From the NCBI GenBank assembly GCA_963747345.1, contig CAVVFA010000036.1, forward strand, positions 1-64,000: a stretch of 64,000 nt of DNA, given 5' to 3'. The notes under the pieces are model-generated. The model was not told the origin of the DNA, did not search any database, and saw only the letters and a program-made list of their open reading frames with translations. Made by a program: the position numbers and the translations under genes. Below, piece by piece: positions 43,494-50,868 of this stretch. Within the stretch, counting starts at the first letter, position 1; each line of letters starts with the position of its first letter. The stretch is from GCA-2746795 sp963747345 (GTDB lineage: Bacteria > Chloroflexota > Anaerolineae > Promineifilales > Promineifilaceae).

Positions 43494-44570
43494 TCAGTGT
43501 CCTTTTTTATGATAAACAAAAAGATAGTACCACCCGACGAACATGAGCAAACCAACGGCCGTTACCACCATAATCAGTTGCGGTGTCAGCGTTAGCCCGT
43601 TAGCCCCTATCGCACAAAGCAAAACAAGTCCGGGAAGCCGTCCAAAAAAGTTAGCCACAAAAAAGCGCCTGCCAGATAAAGCGCTTAATCCGGCCACGTA
43701 ATTCAGCACGTCAGCGGGGAAGACGGGCAGCATGAAGGCAAACATGAAGAAAACCATCCCGTTTTCTTCGGCCGCGCCATTCCATTTATCGAGCACTTGG
43801 CGGGGAGCCATGCGTTCTACCAACGGCCGACCCGCCCATTTTGCCAGGAGAAAAGCGAGTTGGCTTGCGCCTACGGTTGTCACCAAACAGATTGCCAAAA
43901 TCGCCCAAAATCCATAAACATAGCCGCCGCCAAGAATGAGCACATGGCCGGGTATGGCCGCGACAAATACTTGTAAAACCAGAGCAATGCTTAACAACAG
44001 AGGCGCTAAAGGCCCGAATTCATTCAGATAAGCAACGATTGCATCTTGATCTTGAATCAGGGCAGCGACATGCAGCAACGGTTGGCGATACCAGATGGCG
44101 AGGCACAGCACTACAACGGCCGTTAGCCCTTTTAAGACGAGTGGTCTGTTTGTTTTATGGGTCAGACTGGTGATGGCGCGTAGTCCTTGCAGGGCGACCA
44201 AGACCACCACCCATTTTGTCCGACGCCAGGTTTCGGGGAAGGTATCGGTGGGCATGGCTCTGTACCCAACGACCACGACGCTGGAAACGGCCGTTATGCC
44301 CAAAATCTGCGCGCCCAATAATTCCGGGGAAAACGGCCGTTTAAGCAGATAAAACCAAAGTATGATGAGAACGGCCGTTCCCACCGCCAACAGTGGCTTG
44401 ATCCATTTCTTCTTCTGCTCGATTTTTGTGAATAAGGCGATGCCTGCTTGGCTGCCGATAAACTGGACGATGGCAAAAATGATCAAAGAGGCGATCACAT
44501 TTGCCGCCCGTTTTATTTTGGCGCGTACCGACGTCCCCACGTGGGCGCTGTCAACTGAATACATATTCAT
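43494..44570 (-). CDS. VTT-domain (TVP38/TMEM64, DedA-like) membrane protein with N-terminal extension
   Basis: 358 residues. The first about 180 hold four hydrophobic helices and basic loops. The C-terminal 180 are a VTT/SNARE-associated domain: YLNEFGPLAPLLLSIALVLQ, VFVAAIPGHVLILGGGYVYG (the conserved IPG reentrant loop), WAGRPLVERMAPRQVLDKWN, FMFAFMLPVFPADVLNYVAG (second P-x-D loop) and RRFFVANFFGRLPGLVL. Family members act as lipid scramblases or in membrane homeostasis. Six or seven copies of the AACGGCCGTT palindrome fall in or next to this gene. It is convergent with the importer ATPase. Confidence 0.85.
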   Translation of the reverse strand: MNMYSVDSAHVGTSVRAKIKRAANVIASLIIFAIVQFIGSQAGIALFTKIEQKKKWIKPLLAVGTAVLIILWFYLLKRPFSPELLGAQILGITAVSSVVVVGYRAMPTDTFPETWRRTKWVVVLVALQGLRAITSLTHKTNRPLVLKGLTAVVVLCLAIWYRQPLLHVAALIQDQDAIVAYLNEFGPLAPLLLSIALVLQVFVAAIPGHVLILGGGYVYGFWAILAICLVTTVGASQLAFLLAKWAGRPLVERMAPRQVLDKWNGAAEENGMVFFMFAFMLPVFPADVLNYVAGLSALSGRRFFVANFFGRLPGLVLLCAIGANGLTLTPQLIMVVTAVGLLMFVGWYYLFVYHKKGH

Positions 44571-44669
44571 ATCGTTTTCCTTCCTACTGTTTCTTACGAA
44601 TCGTTTCTATTTTGTGCCGCTGGTGGTCTATTACGTGATAAAAATGATTAAGTTTTGCAGTACGGCGTT

Positions 44670-44718
44670 TTGTTAGGTAATGGATAGGTTTGTCTGGAGA
44701 ACGGCCGTTACCTAACAA
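44670..44718. repeat. TTGTTAGGTAA inverted repeat upstream of the VTT gene
   Basis: TTGTTAGGTAA at 44670-44680 and TTACCTAACAA at 44708-44718, with an AACGGCCGTT copy inside the right part. Could be an operator or a hairpin. Confidence 0.55.
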
Positions 44719-44735
44719 GTTGTTTGATTCAAGAC

Positions 44736-44781
44736 GAGGACTGAGCCTGTCGAAGTCCGGACTTCGACAGGCTCAGTCCTC
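44736..44781. repeat. Perfect 46-bp palindrome of the CTTCGACAGGCTCAG family
   Basis: GAGGACTGAGCCTGTCGAAG plus TCC, then its exact inverse without a spacer. It is two head-to-head copies of the dispersed element found at 10185-10205. Confidence 0.92.
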
Positions 44782-44974
44782 AATGCCTACATCCCAATCT
44801 TTCCTGTTAACTTGTCCTTATGCCAGAAGCTATTTACAATCCACACAAAATAGATAGTCCCACAATGATAATAACGTAAGCTAGACGCGCAAAGATACAT
44901 CTAGCAAACAGACAATTTTGGGGGAACAATGATATTTGTCAAGAGTTCCCCATGAGCGGGCGCACCACGAGAAT

Positions 44975-45013
44975 GAAAATGTAACGCGATTTGTCAAATC
45001 GCGCTACATTTTC
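44975..45013 (+). promoter_or_regulatory. Near-perfect hairpin in the gnd leader
   Basis: GAAAATGTAACGCGATTTG and its inverse (one mismatch pair) around a single T. It ends two bases before the GAGGAG ribosome binding site of gnd, so folding in the mRNA would crowd the initiation region. Could also be a dimeric repressor site. Confidence 0.6.
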
Positions 45014-45027
45014 CGAGGAGAAAACAA

Positions 45028-46484
45028 ATGACACCACAAGCTGATATTGGATTAATTGGTCTGGCCGTGATGGGCCAGAATCTCGTATTAAATATGGACG
45101 ATCACGGCTTTACCGTTGCCGTTTTCAACCGCACAGTGGAAAAAGTAGATCAGTTTCATTGAAAACGAAGCCAAAGGCACCAAAGTCATTGGCACCCATT
45201 CCCTCGAAGAACTGGTAACATCCCTCAAACGGCCGCGCAAAGTGATGATCATGGTCAAAGCAGGCGCACCCGTAGACGCCACCATTGACCAACTTGTGCC
45301 ATTGCTTGAAGCAGGCGACATCATCATCGACGGTGGCAATTCCCATTTCCCAGACTCAACCCGCCGCACACAGGAATTGGCAGAGAAAGGCATCTTATTC
45401 ATCGGCACAGGCGTTTCTGGTGGCGAAGAAGGCGCTCGGTTTGGCCCTTCCATTATGCCCGGCGGCGCTCCAGCCGCGTGGCCGCATGTCAAACCCATTT
45501 TCCAGGCGATTGCCGCCAAAGTGGCAGACGGCTCACCCTGCTGTGATTGGGTTGGGGAAGAAGGGGCGGGTCACTTTGTGAAGATGGTGCATAACGGCAT
45601 CGAGTATGGCGATATGCAGCTCATCTGTGAAGCCTATGACCTGATGCGTTTTGGCCTGAACATGGCTCCGGCCGAAATCAGCAGTGTCTTTACCGAATGG
45701 AACCAGGGCAAACTGGAATCCTATCTCATCGAAATCACCGCCGACATCCTGGCCTACACCGATGAAGATGGTGAACCGACTGGTAGACAAAATCCTCGAC
45801 ACGGCCGGGCAAAAAGGCACAGGAAAATGGACGGCCGTTGCTGCGCTCGATATGGGCATTCCGCTCACCCTCATTGGTGAGGCTGTCTTTTCGCGGGCGC
45901 TGTCCTCGTTGAAAGAGGATCGCGTGCTGGCGGCGGCTGAATTAGGCTCCCCCATTCCGCCGTTCAGCGGCGACAAAGCCGCCATCCTCAACGATCTGCG
46001 GGATGCGCTCTATGCCTCTAAAATTATCTCATACGCGCAGGGCTATATGCTCTTCCGCGAAGCCTCAGCCGAATATGGTTGGCAGTTGCAGTATGGGCAA
46101 ATTGCGCTGATGTGGCGCGGCGGCTGTATCATTCGTGCCGCCTTCCTGGACGACATCAAATCTGCCTATGAAAGCAACCCAGACTTAGCCAATTTGCTGC
46201 TCGATCCCTATTTCAAAGAACAGATGCAAGCGGGCGAAGCGGCTTGGCGGCGCATCGTTGCCAAAGCGGTTGTCGCTGGACTGCCCGTGCCAGCCATGTC
46301 GAGCGCCCTGGCGTTTTACGATGGCTATCGACGGGAGCGTCTGCCTGCCAATTTGCTCCAGGCTCAGCGTGATTACTTCGGCGCTCACACCTATGAGCGC
46401 GTCGACAAACCGCGCGGCGAGTTTTTCCATACGAACTGGACGGGTCAGGGTGGCAATGTCACTGCCACCACCTATGATGCTTAA
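45028..46484 (+). CDS. gnd: 6-phosphogluconate dehydrogenase (decarboxylating), two frameshifts
   Basis: Oxidises 6-phosphogluconate to ribulose 5-phosphate and CO2 with NADP, in the oxidative pentose phosphate pathway. N-terminal Rossmann fold: IGLIGLAVMGQNLVLNMDDH and VAVFNRTVEKVDQF. Substrate-site signature: FIGTGVSGGEEGARFGPSIM, HFVKMVHNGIEYGDMQL (catalytic Lys and Glu nearby), then GTGKWTAVAALDMGIPLTLI. C-terminal FYDGYRRERLPANLLQAQRD and FHTNWTGQGGNV. The frame shifts near 45162 (inside VDQF-IENEAKGT) and near 45778. ATG at 45028 follows GAGGAG. About 485 residues rejoined, close to the long homodimeric form of the enzyme. Confidence 0.95.
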
Positions 46485-46557
46485 AATTTAAGAGTGGCGA
46501 GTGGAGCTTTGAGGCATCGTCAGCCTTGATTTAACGATAGATTTAACAAAATGGACG

Positions 46558-46698
46558 ATGGTAGGAGTCCTGCTTTTTTACGGGTATGTTGCCAGTCGTT
46601 TAGTTGGGCATAATCAACTGCGCAGCTTTGTCTTTGCGGTGGGTGCTTCTTTAATCGGCATTTTTAGTGTTCTTTTCAAAGAAACATTAGGTCATTGA
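46558..46698 (+). CDS. Possible 46-residue membrane peptide
   Basis: ATG at 46558 opens MVGVLLFYGYVASRLVGHNQ, LRSFVFAVGASLIGIFSVLF and KETLGH to a TGA at 46696-46698. Two hydrophobic segments and good codon character, but no obvious ribosome binding site. No homologue recognised. Confidence 0.4.
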   Translation: MVGVLLFYGYVASRLVGHNQLRSFVFAVGASLIGIFSVLFKETLGH

Positions 46699-46756
46699 TG
46701 GTAATTAAAAGAAAGCATCATTATTGTCACTATAGTTTTCAAAAGGAGAAAAACTC

Positions 46757-47065
46757 ATGTGTTGTGTTGTTACAGTTTTACTGTTTTTAGGACCGCGTAT
46801 TGCCGGAATCGTTTGGTGGATTATTCAGCCGGCGCGTTGGGTTGGGAGTAGCCCGCTATCTGCATTTAGCTCATGGATATGGCCTGTCTTGGGACTCATT
46901 TTTCTGCCCTGGACGACGATCATGTTTGTGATCTTAGCTCCAGGTGGCATTCATGGTTTTTTCGAATGGCTCTTCATGGTATTTGCGCTGATCATCGATA
47001 TTGGCTCGTATGGTGGTGGGGGTTATGGCAATAGAAGCCTTTTCCCAGGTACCGGTTATGATTAG
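46757..47065 (+). CDS. Small membrane protein, 102 residues
   Basis: ATG preceded by AAAAGGAGAAAA, a good ribosome binding site. Three hydrophobic segments: VVTVLLFLGPRIAGIVWWII, SWIWPVLGLIFLPWTTIMFV and WLFMVFALIIDIGSYGGGGY. The motif LGPRIAGIVWWIIQPARW with the central W-P-x-x-G-x-x-F-L-P-W-T-T pattern is found in small hypothetical membrane proteins of Chloroflexota and Actinobacteriota (recollection, not checked). Glycine-rich tail. Function unknown. Confidence 0.75.
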   Translation: MCCVVTVLLFLGPRIAGIVWWIIQPARWVGSSPLSAFSSWIWPVLGLIFLPWTTIMFVILAPGGIHGFFEWLFMVFALIIDIGSYGGGGYGNRSLFPGTGYD

Positions 47066-47083
47066 TTGATCTGGCTGAATGAT

Positions 47084-47125
47084 TACCATGCCAGATCTCA
47101 AATTTGTTTTGGGTCTTGGCATGGT
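47084..47125. repeat. ACCATGCCA/TGGCATGGT hairpin
   Basis: Inverted 9-bp arms with further partial pairing between them, after the small membrane protein. There is no T-tract, so terminator function is uncertain. Confidence 0.5.
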
Positions 47126-47229
47126 AGCTAATAACGGCCGTTTTCTGGCGAATGTGTCTGGGAGCAGCAAACCAAGTACGAGAAAATACAGGGGTGGGTG
47201 AAATTTTGATGGGGTGAAAAACGGCCCTT

Positions 47230-47577
47230 CTACCCCAAATTATGCTCCAAATGCGCCCAAAACCAGGAGACAACCGTTGGCACAACACCTTTTCGCGCCC
47301 CAAACATCAGCTTTTGCCCTACTGGATTGATAGGATACGCTTCAATCGCAACAGTGGCTGAGCCATTATCTGAACCAGACACCGTAACCAAAATTTGGCT
47401 GCGATCCCCCAATACCTTGCCGTGTATTTTCTTATCAAACTGACCTTGAATTGTGCCAGCGTTGGCATCCGCTGCTAATACCTTACCTTCTAAGCCTGCA
47501 ATTGCTTTTTGAGCTGCCTGATAGACGTTTTCTTCCGGTTTTTCGTAGCTTCTTGATTCTTTGACTGTATATGGCAT
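47230..47577 (-). CDS. Small soluble protein, 115 residues, unknown function
   Basis: The start is ATG 47577 (MPYTVKESRSYEKPEENVYQ), with AAAGGA upstream; the longer frame to 47610 overlaps the fruK end and lacks a site. The domain reads as alternating strands (AIAGLEGKVLAADANAGTIQ, KVLGDRSQILVTVSG, GSATVAIEAYPINPVGQKLM) like a small START/polyketide-cyclase-like or DUF fold. It lies 16 bases after fruK on the same strand, so probably the last gene of the PTS operon. Confidence 0.7.
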   Translation of the reverse strand: MPYTVKESRSYEKPEENVYQAAQKAIAGLEGKVLAADANAGTIQGQFDKKIHGKVLGDRSQILVTVSGSDNGSATVAIEAYPINPVGQKLMFGARKGVVPTVVSWFWAHLEHNLG

Positions 47578-47593
47578 GATATTTTCCTTTAAT

Positions 47594-48536
47594 TTATGCA
47601 AGTGCCCCAAGTTGGTGTAATTTTACTTGAGGTTTTAAGGAATTAACGAGTTCTTTGGTGCCAACGGCCGTTCCCGGCAAACTCGCCGTCGCCGCCCCAC
47701 AGGCAATCCCCCAGCTCACCGCTTCAACCATCGGCATGCCCTGGCTGAGCGCCCATACAAGACCACCCACCATTGAGTCACCGGCGCCAATCGGATTGCT
47801 TTCTTGAATGACAGGGCTTTCCACCTGCCAGGCATGGTCTCCATCGACAAATAACGCCCCAGCTTTGCCCAATGAAATCACAACCGTGCCCACGCCCGCC
47901 GCTTGAATCGCTTTCGCCGCAGTGGCAATCTCAGCGACATCATTCACCGGTAAACCGGTGAGCATATGTGCTTCGGCGTCGTTGGGTTTGGCGAGAAACG
48001 GCCTGGCATCACAGCCATGTTTCAAAGCACCACCACTGGTATCGAGGATCACAAATGCGCCTGCCGTTTGAATATCGGTGATAAGGTCCGCATAAAGCGT
48101 GTCTGATACGCCTGGCGGCAAACTGCCTGCCAGTACCCACCAATCACCAGATTCTGCCAAGTGCATTCACTTTTTGCCGCAATGCCTCTAACTCTTTGGC
48201 TGAGATAGTCGGCCCAGGTTCGTTGACTTTGACGTAATGGCTGGGTGTTTCGGTGACAATGCTGACATTGGTGCGTGTTTCACCGTCGACCCAGACAAAA
48301 TCTGTGTCAATGCCTAAGGATGACAAGCCATTGCGCAGCAGTTCGCCGCTGTTGCCGCCAGCAAACCCCAAGGCAACACTATCCGTCCCCAAGGATTTTA
48401 GAATACGAGATACATTGAATCCTTTGCCGCCATAATCAACATTGATTTTCTGACTGCGCAAAACGGTGTCAAATTCAAGCGCAGGGACAACTAATTCTTT
48501 GTCAACTGCCGGATTTAAGGTAATTGTGTAAATCAT
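47594..48536 (-). CDS. fruK: 1-phosphofructokinase-type PfkB kinase, frameshift near 48160
   Basis: ATP-dependent sugar-phosphate kinase of the PfkB/ribokinase fold. Start MIYTITLNPAVDKELVVPAL matches 1-phosphofructokinase and tagatose-6-P kinase. YGGKGFNVSRILKSLG is the first PfkB signature, WWVLAGSLPPGVSDTLYADL the mid motif, KPNDAEAHMLTG the phosphate pocket, and NPIGAGDSMVGGLVWALSQG the second signature with the catalytic Asp. The frame breaks near 48160 between LEALRQKVN and ALAESGDWW. About 310 residues. It would convert the 1-phosphate sugar delivered by the PTS into a glycolytic bisphosphate. Overlaps the stop of the next gene upstream by four bases. Confidence 0.9.
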
Positions 48537-48914
48537 AACTTCCTCTTTTGGCGGATTTGTTCATAGGCATAGCCAAGCCCGGCCAAGGCGCCCATGATGG
48601 TCATGAATATCGTGACCGCCACTTTACCACCCATATCGTAGATGGGATGTCGTAGTTCTAGCAAAATCAGGAAAACGAATGCTTTCAAGAAGGTAGAGAG
48701 GGCGGTTTTTAGGAGATTTGGGATGGAAAACGGCCGTTTCCGCCAAGCCTCTATCACCACCGTCACTACCATCACCAAACCCGCCAACAGCAGCACAAAC
48801 CACAAATTAGGCTGTCGCGCCGGACGGAAAAACAGACCAAAGTACAGACCGAGCGCCACCGCCCGTCAGCGCATAACGAGTCAACAATTGGTTGGTGGTT
48901 ATTTTGTTCGACAT
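48533..48914 (-). CDS. Small membrane protein of the PTS operon, frameshift near 48850
   Basis: ATG at 48914 (MSNKITTNQLLTRYALTG), with GAGGA upstream. A one-base shift near 48850 joins to ALGLYFGLFFRPARQPNLWF and the rest. Four predicted helices: the first, then LWFVLLLAGLVMVVTVVIEA, STFLKAFVFLILLELRHPIY and VAVTIFMTIMGALAGLGYAY. About 125 residues. No family recognised. Located between the dehydrogenase and the sugar kinase, so a role in sugar uptake or in membrane organisation of the PTS is conceivable. Confidence 0.65.
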
Positions 48915-48929
48915 AATCATTTCCTCGAA

Positions 48930-48980
48930 GAGATTGGAGATTAGAGATTCCAAATCTCTAATCTCTAATCTCCAATCTCC
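48930..48980. repeat. Hairpin of iterated GGAGATTAGAGATT words
   Basis: GAGATTGGAGATTAGAGATT pairs with AATCTCTAATCTCTAATCTC plus CAATCTC. It abuts the stop codon of the dehydrogenase on the minus strand and precedes the next gene by 16 bases. Confidence 0.85.
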
Positions 48981-50713
48981 TACTGCCAATAAGCCTCAAT
49001 CAAAGCTTCTTCCGCTTCGTTCGTCCACACATCATCTTCACCCAGCTTTGCCGCCACATCAGGCAGTTTTTCTGCCAGTTCATCCAGTCCCATCAACGGC
49101 AGGTTGGGGATTTGGGGGAAAATGACGATCTTGCCGGGATAACGGCCGTCCATCATCGCCTCAATGCCAGCTTGAGCCGCGTTCATGCCGCCAATCGCCG
49201 CCACCGAACGCGCGGGAGATAGAGAGCCATCCAGCGCCTTGTGCATCACCTGGGCCTGGTCGTCAATCGTCAAACCAGAGGTGCCGGTGAATTGGGCATT
49301 ATGCAGATAAACAGGACTAAAATCCAACGGCGCCAGCGTGCCATTGGGCACACCCGCAAAGAACACCAACATGCCATTCGGATTCAACAGCGTGGCCGCT
49401 TCCGCCATCACCGGCGCAATCGGCACGCTGACAACCACATCATCCGCCCCGATATGGTCGGTGGCCTGCATCACAAACTCGTAAATCGATTGGTCTGAGT
49501 TGGTCGGGTTGTAGACGAGCAGTTCAACGCCATGTTTGGCAGCCAACGGCGCAAACCGTTCTTTGACAGCTTGCAAACGATTGTCATTCACTTCGGTGGC
49601 GATGACCAGCTTGGGGCCATTGGGTAGTTCGATGGCACGCTGGACGTGCATTTGCCCCATCGGGCCACCTGCGCCAATGAAAACGGCCGCGCCATTGGCT
49701 TGCAGTTCGCAGCGGTTCCGGGCTTCGCCGTAAGAGGCGGCAATATCTGGCCCCTGGTTGCCGATGAAGGCGATGTAGTCGTAATGTAAGCGCCCCACGT
49801 CCGCATCGACCAGACCGTCCAGCGGCTCTTGCCCGACCATGTTCACCGTACCACGACGGGCTGCATGACGCGCAATTTGAGAAACGGCCGTTGCCGACCG
49901 CGGATTCAAGACCACAATATCATCAAACCCTTTGCCAACCGTCAATTCATCGGCCAAAGCGGCATAATCCTCACCGCTCAAACCATCTCGCGTGATTACA
50001 TTGGCAGATGTTTGGGCGGCCAAATTCTGTACAGAAGCGTTGACATCTGTCAACACAATGGTGGCGGGCGCATTCAGTCCTTCTGAAAAAGTATACGCTC
50101 GCGTGTCGCCAGGACGCCCCACAAACCACATCACACCCCCGTCTTTTGGTTCCAGACGACGACGCTGCGTATAGGCCGCCACCACACAGCCCCACGGTTC
50201 CAGCAAAGAGGCTTCGGCATAGCCCATATCCCCTTCCAAAGGCAGCAAACAGGCACCTGCGTCCGTTTCCAACACTTCCGCGCCGATGAGGTGATACTGA
50301 ATCAGACCACCGGGAACGGTGTAACCATAGGCGGTGCTTTTGCCATTTTGGTAAATATCTGGCTGCACGGCCAACCGCTGACCAGGTTGGTATTTATCAG
50401 CCAAATCTTCGCCAACTTCAAAGACTGTAACGGTGACTTCATGCCCCAACCGTGTCGGGATTTCGGCCAGGTTCCGATTGTATAACTTGGGATGTTTACT
50501 ACCCTGCGTAATCAATTTCACATCTGAAAAACACATACCCACACTGTCTACGCGGACGAGAAGTTGGTCGGCGGCCGGTTTGGACACGGGTAATTGTTCA
50601 GGACGGCCGTTTTGACCAATATTTTCAATGCCCGCCCCATACATATTCCAGGCCAGTGTTTCTGTCGGCACAGGGGTCGTGGCCGAGCGGTACAGCTCAT
50701 ATTTTGATGACAT
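48980..50713 (-). CDS. Zinc-type medium-chain dehydrogenase-like protein, sorbitol/sorbose-phosphate type, 577 residues
   Basis: Long MDR-family protein. The N-terminal GroES-like part has DSVGMCFSDVKLITQG (zinc-site Cys followed by the usual S-D) and RLGHEVTVTVFEVGEDLAD with the GHE motif, then QRLAVQPDIYQNG. The Rossmann part includes VMWFVGRPGDTRAYTF, VFIGAGGPMGQMHVQRAIEL (the G-x-G-x-x-G loop) and FAGVPNGTLAPLDFSPVYLH. At 577 residues it is much longer than a normal 350-residue MDR enzyme, with an extra segment of about 130 residues between the two. The layout resembles L-sorbose-1-phosphate reductase-type proteins found beside PTS genes. Likely oxidises a sugar-alcohol phosphate brought in by the adjacent PTS. 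Confidence 0.8.
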   Translation of the reverse strand: MSSKYELYRSATTPVPTETLAWNMYGAGIENIGQNGRPEQLPVSKPAADQLLVRVDSVGMCFSDVKLITQGSKHPKLYNRNLAEIPTRLGHEVTVTVFEVGEDLADKYQPGQRLAVQPDIYQNGKSTAYGYTVPGGLIQYHLIGAEVLETDAGACLLPLEGDMGYAEASLLEPWGCVVAAYTQRRRLEPKDGGVMWFVGRPGDTRAYTFSEGLNAPATIVLTDVNASVQNLAAQTSANVITRDGLSGEDYAALADELTVGKGFDDIVVLNPRSATAVSQIARHAARRGTVNMVGQEPLDGLVDADVGRLHYDYIAFIGNQGPDIAASYGEARNRCELQANGAAVFIGAGGPMGQMHVQRAIELPNGPKLVIATEVNDNRLQAVKERFAPLAAKHGVELLVYNPTNSDQSIYEFVMQATDHIGADDVVVSVPIAPVMAEAATLLNPNGMLVFFAGVPNGTLAPLDFSPVYLHNAQFTGTSGLTIDDQAQVMHKALDGSLSPARSVAAIGGMNAAQAGIEAMMDGRYPGKIVIFPQIPNLPLMGLDELAEKLPDVAAKLGEDDVWTNEAEEALIEAYWQ

Positions 50714-50782
50714 GATAACCTCTTCTTAAACCCCGCTGAGGGGTAATAACCAATTTAGGGAATTTTGTAAAGTTTTTGCCGC

Positions 50783-50866
50783 CACCCCCCACCCTAACCC
50801 TCACCCAAAAGGGGAGGGAATCGCACTTACTCCCTCTCCCTCTGGGAGAGGGCTGGGGAGAGGGTT
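50783..50866. repeat. CCCTCTCCC/GGGAGAGGG-type hairpin
   Basis: Words CCACCCTAACCCTCACCC, CCCTCTCCCTCTGGGAGAGG and GCTGGGGAGAGGG, partly inverted. Sits between ptsHI and the dehydrogenase. Same family as 39684-39762. Confidence 0.7.
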
Positions 50867-50868
50867 CG

